Of a stretch of DNA of 64,000 nucleotides, positions 1 through 10,202 are shown one piece after another. Within the stretch, counting starts at the first letter, position 1. Each line of letters begins with the position of its first letter. The DNA is taken from positions 1 to 64,000 of the forward strand of contig JAJVHU010000026.1 of NCBI GenBank assembly GCA_022072505.1, in the 5' to 3' direction. The stretch is from Phycisphaerae bacterium. GTDB taxonomy: Bacteria; Planctomycetota; Phycisphaerae; UBA1845. Position numbers and translations under genes: made by a program. The notes under the pieces were generated by a model. That model was given only the letters and a program-made list of their open reading frames with translations. It made no database searches and was not told where the DNA came from.

Positions 1-1
1 C

Positions 2-1243
2 TACGAACTGGACAACCTCGTCTGCACGGATCCGGGCGAGGTGGACGACCATCGCACCGAGATCGCCGCGGCGCGCGGCCTGGTCATCACGCTGGACGAT
101 CCGTCCATCGTGGACTGGGATCTGCCGATGGGCATTCCGGGTCAGTCGTACTCGGTAACTTTCAAGGCCGAGGGAGGGGTGGGACCGTACTCCTGGTGCC
201 TCTGGGAGTTCACGAATGACGATGAATTTGATTATTGTGCAGACGCCTGCCCTCAGGGACTGGAAGAACTGGGTTGTCTTTTCGAAGACGTGACACCGCA
301 TGATCCGGAAAAGGAGAATGACGATCCGGATTGTCTGTGCCCGACCTCCGTTACGCCCGTCGGCGCGAGAGTGTGCCCGTGCGTGTGCGGACTCCCCGAG
401 GGTTTTACTTTCTCTGGCAACGGCGACACGGCGACGATCAGCGGGACGTATCCGCAGAACCCGGCGTCATGCTTCGAGTTCGTGCTGGGCGTGATGGACA
501 GTTCGGAGTCGCTGTACACCGGGCAGCATCAGAAGTACCTGCGCCGCTTCAGGATCCGGACGGGCGTGGAGCTGAACACGTCCGACGGGGGTGGGTATGA
601 TACGTATGTATCCGAAGGGGATTCAACAAACCACTGCGCAGAGAACAAGCTTGTCGTGAGCAAGGACGGCTCAGGAGGCGCTGACGGCAGAGTGACGTTC
701 CTGCGATTCGATCGAGAGGAGGCGGGTATTTCAGCAGACTACCTGGCTGTCGGCGGGGAGCTGATACTCCACGCCACCGACGACGGCGACCTGACCGATG
801 TAACGCTCTATTACGTGGAAGAAGGCGGCGTCGGCGATTGCAGGAAACAATACGCCGCCTTTCCGGATTGCGGCGACGCTGTTTGGGGCGATTGGGATGC
901 GATGGACCCCGATTACGTCGTCCCGATCGCTCGCATCTGCTCCATCCAGGCCGGCCAACATGTCCGCTTTGACGTCACGCCGTACCTGACCAAGCGGTAT
1001 CTGGATTGTGTGAACCAGATCCCATATTATCAGTTTGTCATTGCCTCCAATGAAACAAACGCCGGCCGGGGATTTCACGCAAGCGGGAGCACGACCGGCG
1101 ACCCTCCGCGGCTCACCTTTATCCATACGACCTTCAGCACCGCGAACGAAAACAACCAGAGGTGCGAGGATTGCCGGGACAACGACTGCGATGGGCTGGT
1201 CGATTGCGAAGATACGGCGCAGTGCGACCCATGCGATCCGTGA
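2..1243 (+). CDS. Secreted/cell-surface-type hypothetical protein with Cys/Asp-rich C-terminus (5' truncated by window start)
   Basis: Frame stays open from base 2 (YELDNLVCTDPGEVDDHR...) into the 41..1243 ORF; C-terminus NQRCEDCRDNDCDGLVDCEDTAQCDPCDP resembles DNDCDG metal-binding repeats. Confidence 0.7.
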   Translation, partial: YELDNLVCTDPGEVDDHRTEIAAARGLVITLDDPSIVDWDLPMGIPGQSYSVTFKAEGGVGPYSWCLWEFTNDDEFDYCADACPQGLEELGCLFEDVTPHDPEKENDDPDCLCPTSVTPVGARVCPCVCGLPEGFTFSGNGDTATISGTYPQNPASCFEFVLGVMDSSESLYTGQHQKYLRRFRIRTGVELNTSDGGGYDTYVSEGDSTNHCAENKLVVSKDGSGGADGRVTFLRFDREEAGISADYLAVGGELILHATDDGDLTDVTLYYVEEGGVGDCRKQYAAFPDCGDAVWGDWDAMDPDYVVPIARICSIQAGQHVRFDVTPYLTKRYLDCVNQIPYYQFVIASNETNAGRGFHASGSTTGDPPRLTFIHTTFSTANENNQRCEDCRDNDCDGLVDCEDTAQCDPCDP

Positions 1244-1680
1244 GCCTGACACCGCTCCGTGGGTTGAATCAGTCCTTCTTTTCCGTGGCGACGCGGAGGG
1301 CGACGCGCCCGAGGGTTGGGCATTCTTCGTGCCTTTGTGCCTTCGATGCTGTTGCAAAACCTTCGGAGAACCGTCAAAAAGTTGCCTCCTCGCTGTTTGG
1401 CGTGGGCAGCCCACTGTGCCGGGGCATGCCTGGGACGAGCTTGCCGCGCCCGTGCGAGTGCCACGAACGCCCGGTTCCCACGAGTGCGAGCGCTCCGTAA
1501 GCCAGCCTTGCGTCAGGTTTTATGATCGGAACGCCCCCCGCGCCTGCCGGCAGGCCCGAAGGCGAAAAATCCCAGGGGGTCTGGGGGACCGGTCGCCCAG
1601 CCTCTACCCACACGAAACAGCGAAGAGCCGGAAAAGAACGCTTCCTGACGGGCGCGGCTCGGTTTTGAAACCGCGTCTTA
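1129..1680. repeat. Degenerate intergenic repeat block containing an end related to the 81-bp TIR element at 16129-16209
   Basis: cgcttcctgacgggcgcggctcggttttgaaaccgcgtctta at ~1639-1680 matches cgcttccttacgggcgcggctcggttttgcaacagcgtctta at ~16170-16210; gctgttgcaaaacc at ~1349 matches the other end. Left boundary is approximate. Confidence 0.5.
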
Positions 1681-1839
1681 AGGACCGGAAGCACAAGGAC
1701 GAACCTGGGACGTTCCGTTTTGCGGGATGTTCCCGTAAGATCATGTTGTGCCTTTCGGCTTCAGGATCGGGCCTCAGGATCGGGTCAGAGGCGGATCCAA
1801 GCGGGGTTTTTGAACGTCAGGTTCAGGAAGCAGGGAGTG

Positions 1840-2868
1840 ATGAAATCCGCAACAGGTCGGATGTGGGGGTGGGTGGCCGCGGGAGGGATGTGCATCGCGG
1901 TTTGCTCGCCGGTTCACGCGGACATCCTGGACGACATTCTCGATCTTGCAAAAGGGGCCAAGACATATGCCTTGGCCGCGCGGGACCGGGCGATCGAAGC
2001 CCGGAACAACGCCGCCGCGGCGCGCGACAGCGCCAATGAGATCCGTAATGAACTGAGAGCGAGCCTGTCGCACCTGTCGGAGGAGATGCGCTCCGCGATC
2101 CGTGACGGCGCCGAAGACCTGCAACGTCAGCTTGTCGAGGAGCGAGAGGGGCTTGACGCCTTCACGGCCGGTCCGGACGGATGCTCGACGGACGAGTGCG
2201 AGCCGTTCCGCGCCCGCCTGATGGACCTGCTGGAGCAGGTCGAGACGGTCTTCAACGCGATCCTGGTCATCTCGGACGCCGAGGATTTCCAGATCGACCT
2301 GCATCGGGAGCGTGATCTGATCCACCAGCTTCCGGGGCGGCTGTTGTTCCCGCTGTACCGTAGCGGCCTGATTAACGACGACACGCTCCTGAACGCGCTG
2401 CACGAGGCGTCGGACGACCTGGTCATCGTGGCGGAAGTGATCCAGGAGGATCGGGAGCTTGCGTGCGCGTACGTGACCGAGAACGAGGCCGCGGCGGAGA
2501 GCGCGATCGAAAGTCTTCAGGACAAGGCTCGGGTGCTGAAGATCGCGGGCCGGCTCTTCGCGGCGCTGGGGAAGATTCCGGTTCAGCCGGAAGCGGCGGC
2601 GTGGGGCTGGGTCGGCGTGGTCGTGAAGCTCGAACCGGCGGAGAAGATCGCCACGGCGCTGGAGGGGCTGTCCGACGCGCTGGAGTCCGCGTCGGATTCG
2701 GCCTCGAAGCGCATCCGCGAATGCACGAAGGGCGGCGAAAACAGCAAGATCAAGGAGAACCAGAAGGAGATGATGAAAGACCTCGAGAAGCTCCTTCGAC
2801 GTCAGAAGGATCTTCAGACGGACGTCGATCGGATCCTCGAACTGCTCGAGGAGGATCCGAACCCGTAG
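1840..2868 (+). CDS. Secreted coiled-coil hypothetical protein
   Basis: In-frame ATG at 1840 followed by signal-peptide-like MKSATGRMWGWVAAGGMCIAVCSPVHA; charged Glu/Arg-rich helical body. Confidence 0.65.
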   Translation: MKSATGRMWGWVAAGGMCIAVCSPVHADILDDILDLAKGAKTYALAARDRAIEARNNAAAARDSANEIRNELRASLSHLSEEMRSAIRDGAEDLQRQLVEEREGLDAFTAGPDGCSTDECEPFRARLMDLLEQVETVFNAILVISDAEDFQIDLHRERDLIHQLPGRLLFPLYRSGLINDDTLLNALHEASDDLVIVAEVIQEDRELACAYVTENEAAAESAIESLQDKARVLKIAGRLFAALGKIPVQPEAAAWGWVGVVVKLEPAEKIATALEGLSDALESASDSASKRIRECTKGGENSKIKENQKEMMKDLEKLLRRQKDLQTDVDRILELLEEDPNP

Positions 2869-2940
2869 TCGCGGGTGTTGGCCTGTTCCGGGTGTTCTCT
2901 CGTTCCGCCCGGCGCGGATCACGGGCCTCCGGTTCTCTGC

Positions 2941-3028
2941 CCGAGCCCAGGCTTCAGCCTGCGCGAATCCTCATCCGGATGCGCGCCCCTCAATTCGCGG
3001 GTTCGCGCGGGCTGAAGCCCGCGGCTCG
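2941..3028. repeat. Palindromic GGCTTCAGCC-type intergenic element
   Basis: cgagcccaggcttcagcctgcgcgaa ... ttcgcgcgggctgaagcccgcggctcgg inverted arms. Confidence 0.7.
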
Positions 3029-3465
3029 GTTACGGATCGCACATCACCGCCTGCGCGGCGCATCGCCCCGCGAGGTTCGCTTCGCATTCTCTGCGGTGGA
3101 GGGTCTCCAAGGGAGCGGGGCGCTCGCTTTCTCACGGACGCGGTTCGGATAGGCGGCGCGGATTGGCGCAGGGGGATTTGGCGCGGGGTCTGCGCCTGAC
3201 GGTTGTTTTTCTCGGAGGTGTGTCTCGGACGCTCGTTACGCCCTGATTCGAGGGTCCGCCGGGGCCGAAACCGCGTTCGTCCGCGAAAGCAGGCCCGTCC
3301 GCCGCCGGATTTCGCCGGTTCTCCTCTCCCGACTTGAAAAACTCCTCGTGGTTTGCGACAATCAGAGAGCGATCGGGTAGTAGGGAACCCGGTGGTTCCG
3401 TGCGAGCGGCCTGCCTTCCGCGCGGTGGTTCAAGGGTTGTCGAATCTCAGGAGGAGCACAGGGAA

Positions 3466-4914
3466 ATGATTCGCAAGGCATCAGCGGCGGCGGTGGTGTT
3501 GATTTTCGCCGTCCGGGCGGGGGCTCAGGTCGGTCCGGACGTCATCACGGGAGATCTACCCGAAATAGCCCGATGGGCGCAGCTCAACGGCGTCACCGCG
3601 TATTCCGTGGGGACGATCTCATGCAACATCGGGGATCAGAATCTGGAATGGATTTCGCAAAGCACGCGCCACCCGGTCATTGCGCAGAACCTTTACCGTC
3701 TCAAGGACGGCCGGTTTGAGCAAATCGGCATGAGTTGGCTGAAGCACGGGTTCTGCGCCCTGCAGCAAACGCTTTGCTCGAACCAGTGCAACGGCGGGTT
3801 TGGATGTCTGGACTACCTTTCGGTGAATTGCTCAGACCCCTACAGCGCGGGCCTGAACGGAAATCAGTTCGGTCTCGGACCGCGTTCCGAAGTCAACGCA
3901 TCGACCGGCGAGTTTGTTTGGCCTTACGGGTTCTACCCCATCCTGAACGACCTCTCCTTCCGCCTGCTGGTCAACAACCGCGACTTGAATCCGAGTCGCA
4001 ACGCGGGCGCGCTGTACTATATCGAGGGGCAGTATGTTCACCCTCAAGACGCCGCGAGCGGGAACGACGACAACAACGCATCGCATCGGCGGGTCCGGGT
4101 GGTCGGATCCGACCCGACCTACAATCTGTTCTTTGTGGAAGGGACCACCACGCAGCGGATGCGCCCGGCAATCCTCGCCTGGGAGGACGCCGACCCGACG
4201 GTCAAGAGCGCGACGATCGACGTTCCCTCCGACGGGCGCTTCATCGTTGCGTACAAAGCGACGGACAACGGCGACGGGACGTACGATTACGAGTACGCCG
4301 TTTACAACATGAACTCGCACCGTTCCGGCAAGTCGTTTACGGTTCCCGTCGCCCCCAACGCGGTGGTGACCAACGTCGGCTATCACGACATCGACCATCA
4401 CAGCGGCGAAGGCGAAGACGACGGCGAATACAAAGGGACGGACTGGGCGGTTACGGTCGGCGACGGGTTCATCACGTGGACGACCGATGATTATGAACTT
4501 GACGTGAACGCCAATGCGCTCCGCTGGGGGACGTTGTTCAACTTCCGGTTCACGGCGAACGTCGCACCGGGACTGAGCACGGCGATCCTGGGGCTGTTCC
4601 GTCCGGGCACGCCCGACGCCGTCGATGTGGACGTCCTCGGACCGGGGGGCGACACGACGGTGCCTTGCGGCGCAATCAAGAAATTCGTCGCCCGCTGCAA
4701 CCCCACGAGCGGCAAGGTGATCGGCAAAGTGGTGACGAACAACGATGCGTACGACGGGCTTCCGGTCGAGATCGGCATCGACGGCAACGTGCGCGCCGTG
4801 GCGATCCTCAACCGCCGCGCGAAGTATTCACGGATCGGCGGAAAGGGGAATCACACGGTCGAGCTGGTGACGCCCGCCGAGTGCAAGGAGCCGATCAAGG
4901 TGAGCTGCGACTGA
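3466..4914 (+). CDS. Secreted hypothetical protein
   Basis: aggaggagcaca SD-like motif before ATG at 3466; signal peptide MIRKASAAAVVLIFAVRAGAQ; long ORF. Confidence 0.75.
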   Translation: MIRKASAAAVVLIFAVRAGAQVGPDVITGDLPEIARWAQLNGVTAYSVGTISCNIGDQNLEWISQSTRHPVIAQNLYRLKDGRFEQIGMSWLKHGFCALQQTLCSNQCNGGFGCLDYLSVNCSDPYSAGLNGNQFGLGPRSEVNASTGEFVWPYGFYPILNDLSFRLLVNNRDLNPSRNAGALYYIEGQYVHPQDAASGNDDNNASHRRVRVVGSDPTYNLFFVEGTTTQRMRPAILAWEDADPTVKSATIDVPSDGRFIVAYKATDNGDGTYDYEYAVYNMNSHRSGKSFTVPVAPNAVVTNVGYHDIDHHSGEGEDDGEYKGTDWAVTVGDGFITWTTDDYELDVNANALRWGTLFNFRFTANVAPGLSTAILGLFRPGTPDAVDVDVLGPGGDTTVPCGAIKKFVARCNPTSGKVIGKVVTNNDAYDGLPVEIGIDGNVRAVAILNRRAKYSRIGGKGNHTVELVTPAECKEPIKVSCD

Positions 4915-5006
4915 CCTCCGCATGACTGACGGAACTGACCGTGAGTGAATTGGGGTCGCGGCGCCGAAACCCTCGGCGCCGCGACCTTTTTCGTTCTCGT
5001 CTTCCT

Positions 5007-6467
5007 TCAACGATGCTCGTACCGCATCCGGAGGCACACGTTCTTCGGCTCGGTGAAGAACCGCAGCGCCTCCTCGCCGCCCTCGCGCCCCACGCCGCTG
5101 TGGCGCATCCCGCCGAAGGGCGCCCGCAGGTCGCGCAGCAGCCAGCAGTTCACCCAGACCGTCCCGGCGATCAGCGCGTCCGCCACGCGGTGCGCCCGGT
5201 CCAGATCGCGCGTCCACAGCGTCGCCGACAGGCCGTACTCGGTGTCGTTCGCCGCCGCGACCGCCTCCGCCTCGCCGTCAAACGCCCTGACGGTCACGAC
5301 CGGACCGAAGATCTCCTCACGGTCGGTCCGGCATCCGGCGGGCAGTCCGGTGATCACCGTCGGCGGCAGGAAGAACCCCCCCGCGCAGCGGTCGTTCACC
5401 GTCGGCGACCGGTCTCCGCCGCATTCGATCCGCCCCCCCTCCTCGACCGCCAGCCGGATGCACGACCGGACTTTCTCAAAATGCGCCCGGCTGACCAGGG
5501 CGCCGAGGTCGCAGCCGCTCTCCAGCGGATCGCCGACCTTCAGCGCCTTCGCCGCGGCGACGAACCGATCGAGAAACCGTGGATAGGCCGAGTGCTCCAC
5601 GAGGATCCGCGACCCGCACAGGCAGATCTGCCCCTGATTGGAGAACGCCGCGCGGACGCTGACGGCGACCGCTTCGTCGAGGTCCGCGTCCGCGAAGACG
5701 ACGTTCGGGTTTTTCCCGCCGAGCTCGAGGGAGAGCTTCTTGAACATCGGCGCGGCGGCCGCGGCGATGCCTCGGCCGGTCTTCGTTCCGCCGGTGAATG
5801 AAATCGTCGCAACCCGCGGGTGTTCGACCAGCGCCTGCCCGGCGCCGGCGCCCGAACCGTGGACGATGTTGAGCACGCCGGGCGGAAGACCGGCCTCCGC
5901 ACAGACCTCCGCCAGAAGACGCGCCGTCATCGGCGTCACTTCCGACGGTTTCGCGACGGCGGTGTTGCCCGTCGCGATCGCCGGGGCGACCTTCCACGTC
6001 AGCAGGTACAGCGGCAGGTTCCACGGCGAGATCAGACCCGCGACGCCGCGGGGTCGGCGCAGCGTGTAATTGATCGCCTCGCGGTCGGTGACGTGCAGCT
6101 CGGATTTCTCGTGCAGGATCGCCGTGGCGAAGAAGCGGAGGTTCTTCACCGCCCGCGGGATGTCCACGCCCCTCGCCGCCGACAGCGGTTTTCCCGTGTC
6201 CACCGACTCCGCCCGGGCGAAGTCCTCAAGCCGCGTCTCGATCAGATCGGCGATCCGCAGCATTACGCGGCACCGCGCCTCGGCCGGCGTCGCCGACCAC
6301 GCGGGAAACGCCGCCGCCGCGGCCTGCACCGCCGCCTCAACGTCCCGCGCGTCCCCGTCCGCGACGCGCGAGTACGCCCGCCCCGTCGCCGGTTCCACGT
6401 TGTCGAGATACGCCCCGCCCGCCGGCGCAACGAACCGGCCCGCGATGAAGTGCTCGATGGACTGCAT
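5007..6467 (-). CDS. Aldehyde dehydrogenase family protein
   Basis: ALDH signatures SPWNLPLYLLTWKVAPAIATGNTAVAKPSE, FTGGTKTGRGIAAAAAP, LELGGKNPNVVFADADLDEA, FSNQGQICLCGSRI. Confidence 0.93.
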   Translation of the reverse strand: MQSIEHFIAGRFVAPAGGAYLDNVEPATGRAYSRVADGDARDVEAAVQAAAAAFPAWSATPAEARCRVMLRIADLIETRLEDFARAESVDTGKPLSAARGVDIPRAVKNLRFFATAILHEKSELHVTDREAINYTLRRPRGVAGLISPWNLPLYLLTWKVAPAIATGNTAVAKPSEVTPMTARLLAEVCAEAGLPPGVLNIVHGSGAGAGQALVEHPRVATISFTGGTKTGRGIAAAAAPMFKKLSLELGGKNPNVVFADADLDEAVAVSVRAAFSNQGQICLCGSRILVEHSAYPRFLDRFVAAAKALKVGDPLESGCDLGALVSRAHFEKVRSCIRLAVEEGGRIECGGDRSPTVNDRCAGGFFLPPTVITGLPAGCRTDREEIFGPVVTVRAFDGEAEAVAAANDTEYGLSATLWTRDLDRAHRVADALIAGTVWVNCWLLRDLRAPFGGMRHSGVGREGGEEALRFFTEPKNVCLRMRYEHR

Positions 6468-6701
6468 CCGCGTCAGCGTACCGCGCTGAACACGACCTGG
6501 CACGCGAGGGCGTCAAGAAGATATGATGCGCCGAGCACCCTTCGCAGCCTGATTCGTCAAGCGCGGACATCGGGATGAACCGGGCCCAGACCGTGCGGCC
6601 CCGCGCCCGACGGTCGCCCCCCCCCCGCCGAATTTAGACCGGTTTAGGCGTTGGGCTAAATTTAGTCCGAAGGCTAAATATCGAAGACCGCGGTCTCGCG
6701 G

Positions 6702-8582
6702 CTATCGAGCGGCGGCGAAGAACTTGTCCACCGTGCTCCTCGCCGGGGGGGGCGTCAGGAGCGACACCAGCACCAGCGCCGCCGCCGCCGCCAGCACCAT
6801 CGGGCACGCGGGCACGACCGCCCACTCGTGGCTTAACCCCGGCAGCGTCACCAGCGGCTCCAGGCGCGAGCCGAACCCGCCGGGCGCGGAAAGCCCCGCC
6901 CGGACGTAGTAGTACACCCCCAGCCCGATGCCCGCGATCACCGAGGCGTACGCCCCCCACTTCGTCATGCGCCGCCAGTACAACGCCCCGATCACCAGCG
7001 GAAACAGGGCGGAGAATCCGCTGAAGCACCAGATGGCCAGGCCGAAGATCGGCTTCGTCTCGCGCAAGAGGAGCGTCAGAATCCACGAGGCGAATACGAC
7101 CCCGATGACGAACACGCGACCGGACAGCAGGCGCTGACGATCGGTCATCGCATCGTGTTTGACGTAATGATCCACGACGTCGTGGGTGAACATCGAGCCC
7201 AGGCTGAGGAACTGCGCGTCCATCCCCCCGAGGATCGCCGCGAGCACGCCCGCCGCCAGCAGACCGCTGACGTAAGGGTTCTTCAGCGACGCGACCATCA
7301 GCCCCAGCACCTGGTTTGCGTTCGCGTTGGGCATGTCCGGGGTGAAGGGCACGATCGGCTTGCCGCCCGCCACCGCCGACGTCGCCCAGATGCCGATCGC
7401 GATGCACGGCGCCCAGATGAGCATGATGAGCAGCGGGTGCAGCGTCACCGTGAGCCGGAACGACTTCGCCGAGCGCGCCGTCAGCCAGAGCTGAAACAGG
7501 TGCGGAAACATCGCCACTGAAAGCGGAATGAACCCGTAGCTGAGGAACTCCAGCTCGGTCATCTCCTTCGGCTTGTGCGGTTTCAGGACGCCGCCGCTCG
7601 ATCGATCCGCCCCCGCCTCAGGACCGCGCGCCTCGCCTGGAACGCGGGCCTGCGGTTCGCCCCGCGCAGCCGCCTCGGATCCGCGAGCCTGCGGTCCGCC
7701 ACCTTGGGCTCCTCCCGGCGTTTCCCCCGCTTCCTTACGGGCGCGGCTCTGTTGGGCTTCATTCCACTCCGCCAGGCGCTGCTCGTAAATGCGCTGATGC
7801 TCGTCGGTGACGGTGCGGGTGAGCTTGCTGGGGTTGTATTCCTGCACCATCTTCGTCGCCTGCGCGAAGCCGCCGAGGCGATCGGCGACGAAGTAGAACG
7901 TCACCACGCCCACGACGAGGAAGATGACCGTCTGCAATCCGTTGGCCCACGCCGTCGCCCGCGCCCCGCCCAGCCAGACGTACAACCACACCACCGCCGT
8001 GCAGACCAGCGTCGCCAGCCAGAACGGAACCGCGCCGTGAGCCGGCAGGGCCTTGCCCGCGGCGTCCAGAACCGGGAAGAGCGTCGGAAACGCCCCACGC
8101 GTGGCGACACCGACCATCGTCCCGGCGCCGAGGATGCCGAGGATGATATAAGGCATCTGCAGCAGCGCGAGGATCGGGAAGAGCAGCACGCCGATGTTGC
8201 GGGATTCGAGACGGTCGCGGAAGAACTGAATCTGCGTCTGATAGCCGTAGCGCTTCCCGAGCGACCAGAGCCTCGCGCCTACGAGGAAAAAGCACGCCGC
8301 GTGAACGATCCCCGACCACGACGCCATCTTGCCGTATACGCCGACGCCGCTGGTCCACGCCTCGCCGCTGCTGCCCTGGATGGCGAACGCGGTCATCGTG
8401 GTGCCGAAAACGGACAGAACCAGCAGCACCGGTCCGACGCCGCGCGAGGCGACGAAGTAATCCACCGCCGTGCCCTTGAACACCGTCGTGCTGGCGACGC
8501 CCAGGAGGATGAGGGCGCCCAGGTAGGCGACGATGATCCAGAGCTGAAGTTGTCCCGGCGGCAGGTCGGCCAGCAGCATCAA
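6702..8582 (-). CDS. Sodium:solute symporter (SSS) family protein
   Basis: Multi-TM protein, SSS-like VDYFVASRGVGPVLLVLSVFGTTMTAFAIQG; downstream of a DUF3311-like gene as is typical for SSS transporters. Confidence 0.88.
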   Translation of the reverse strand: MMLLADLPPGQLQLWIIVAYLGALILLGVASTTVFKGTAVDYFVASRGVGPVLLVLSVFGTTMTAFAIQGSSGEAWTSGVGVYGKMASWSGIVHAACFFLVGARLWSLGKRYGYQTQIQFFRDRLESRNIGVLLFPILALLQMPYIILGILGAGTMVGVATRGAFPTLFPVLDAAGKALPAHGAVPFWLATLVCTAVVWLYVWLGGARATAWANGLQTVIFLVVGVVTFYFVADRLGGFAQATKMVQEYNPSKLTRTVTDEHQRIYEQRLAEWNEAQQSRARKEAGETPGGAQGGGPQARGSEAAARGEPQARVPGEARGPEAGADRSSGGVLKPHKPKEMTELEFLSYGFIPLSVAMFPHLFQLWLTARSAKSFRLTVTLHPLLIMLIWAPCIAIGIWATSAVAGGKPIVPFTPDMPNANANQVLGLMVASLKNPYVSGLLAAGVLAAILGGMDAQFLSLGSMFTHDVVDHYVKHDAMTDRQRLLSGRVFVIGVVFASWILTLLLRETKPIFGLAIWCFSGFSALFPLVIGALYWRRMTKWGAYASVIAGIGLGVYYYVRAGLSAPGGFGSRLEPLVTLPGLSHEWAVVPACPMVLAAAAALVLVSLLTPPPARSTVDKFFAAAR

Positions 8583-9010
8583 TCTGATCCTCCCCTTTCG
8601 GTCTCCGGAAGTTTGATGGCTGTTTCGCGCCGAACAGGATCAAACGTCATTTGGTACCGATCCATCACGCCGTGCCTGCCCAGCAGGTTCGGAACATCCT
8701 CAACTTCGGCAATCGCAAACGACGTGGGAAACACGACCCCCCCGTCGAATCGCAGAGGAATCTCATGCAGGTAGGCGAAAATGCTCCCGCTTCCGACGCC
8801 GCTCATGTCGACGCGCTTTCCCGAAGTCAGTTCCAGTCCAAGGATGGCGGCGCATGATCGGCGCAGAAGCGAAACGACGGCTCCTGTGTCGACTCTGGCG
8901 GTGAAAGTGTAAAACCTCCCGGAAACGGCGCGAAGCTCCAAGCTCGCAAAGGTGGACCACACCTCTCCAAAGTGCCGGGTCGAAAGGTGATCCCACTTAA
9001 AGACCGCCAT
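8579..9010 (-). CDS. Retropepsin-like aspartyl protease family protein
   Basis: Start MAVFKWDH at 9010; TARVDTGAVVSLLRRSCAAILGL contains the DTGA motif; stop overlaps symporter ATG. Confidence 0.7.
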   Translation of the reverse strand: MAVFKWDHLSTRHFGEVWSTFASLELRAVSGRFYTFTARVDTGAVVSLLRRSCAAILGLELTSGKRVDMSGVGSGSIFAYLHEIPLRFDGGVVFPTSFAIAEVEDVPNLLGRHGVMDRYQMTFDPVRRETAIKLPETERGGSD

Positions 9011-9230
9011 AAATCGTGTCCGTTTCGGAGTCGATGGCATGCAGAATGAAGTTTTCCCCTGGCGCGACGGTTTCGGCCTGCTCCGCCGCTTCCGTAGCCG
9101 TTTCTCCGACGCCGATGACGCGTTCCTGCCAGATCGCCACCCACTTGCCGCGATAACGCTCAAAGAGTTCGCGCTCATGTTCCGTCAACCATGCAAAGTC
9201 TGAGGTCATGTAGTTCGCCTCTTTCATCAC
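8997..9230 (-). CDS. DUF5678-like small protein
   Basis: LTEHERELFERYRGKWVAIWQERVIGVGETATEAAEQAE; overlaps the start of the retropepsin-like gene. Confidence 0.6.
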   Translation of the reverse strand: MMKEANYMTSDFAWLTEHERELFERYRGKWVAIWQERVIGVGETATEAAEQAETVAPGENFILHAIDSETDTIYGGL

Positions 9231-9293
9231 GGATCAACTCGGTCCCTCATACCAATGCGACGCAGGCCGAATTGTTCGGCGGGGGATTTTCCG

Positions 9294-9539
9294 TCATCCC
9301 TTCTCCGACCTCGCCGTCCGCGACGCCGCTTCGTTGTCCGCCACCTCCAGATCCTTCGGCCAGCAGTACCGGCAGGCAAGCCCCCAAAGCACACACGCCG
9401 CAATCGAAACCCCGATGTGATACGCGAGGCTTACCGGCAGGAATCCGAACACCAGCGTGCGATGATCGTCCCGCCACCAGAAATCCTGATGCAGAACCGC
9501 AAGGAGAACCAACGCCCCGAAGACCGCGATTCTGGTCAT
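9294..9539 (-). CDS. DUF3311-like small membrane protein
   Basis: Two hydrophobic helices, 81 aa (FLPVSLAYHIGVSIAACVLWGLACRYCWP), upstream of an SSS symporter. Confidence 0.65.
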   Translation of the reverse strand: MTRIAVFGALVLLAVLHQDFWWRDDHRTLVFGFLPVSLAYHIGVSIAACVLWGLACRYCWPKDLEVADNEAASRTARSEKG

Positions 9540-9737
9540 GCGTATCCCCCGCCTTCCCCTGCTCCCGCCTTCTCCATCGCGTCTTCCGCCGGCCCCGATC
9601 GTCAGCGCCGGAAAGCCTGGCGCTCGCCGGGATCCACGAACGTCGTATCATCCTACGGCGCAGACCGGATGCTAGCGGTTCGGCGCCCGCCTCGCACGCG
9701 CGGCGATGAAACCCGACGCCGACAAGGAGAACCCGAC

Positions 9738-10163
9738 GTGAGCCTCTTCGATTTCCTCAAACGCGGTCCCGCCCCGCCCGGCAAGCCCGGGCGGGTCGGA
9801 ACTTGTCCGTCCCCTGAGTATCCCGACCCCGCGCGACTTTTCGAGGAGGCCATCACCCGGCATCACAAATTCCACGCCGAGCAAGGCTGGGCGAGCTTCG
9901 AGGCCGATCGTTCCGGCAGGAAGATCGTCGTTCAGGTGGCCGGCGTGGTGGTCAACACCTGCCTTGAGGAAGTTGATATGACGGCGGTGCTCGAGCGGGC
10001 CGGGCTCGCGCATCGGGCCGGGAGCGTGGAAGTGCTCGACAAGGATCTGTTCGAGTTTCCCGAGGCGACTCCGCACGAACTCGCGCGGGTCGTGGACGCG
10101 GTGTTCCGTCAGCACTACCGTCTGACGCCCGATCATCCGGTCATTGCCACGGTCGAGGCCTGA
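9738..10163 (+). CDS. Hypothetical protein
   Basis: GTG start at 9738 (VSLFDFLKRGPAPPGK...), in frame with ORF 9255..10163. Confidence 0.6.
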   Translation: MSLFDFLKRGPAPPGKPGRVGTCPSPEYPDPARLFEEAITRHHKFHAEQGWASFEADRSGRKIVVQVAGVVVNTCLEEVDMTAVLERAGLAHRAGSVEVLDKDLFEFPEATPHELARVVDAVFRQHYRLTPDHPVIATVEA

Positions 10164-10202
10164 ATGCCGGAATGAATGTCCGCCGCGCCCGCCCGGTCCG
10201 CT

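Noticed and set aside
1035-2039. 334-aa + strand ORF
   Set aside because: Runs through an intergenic repeat block and overlaps two better-supported CDSs out of frame; Arg/Pro-rich.
6600-6700. Possible terminator downstream of the symporter (aatttagaccggtttaggcgttgggctaaatttagtccgaaggctaaat)
   Set aside because: Contains ttaga/ctaaat repeats but no clear GC stem followed by a U-tract; not enough for a terminator call.
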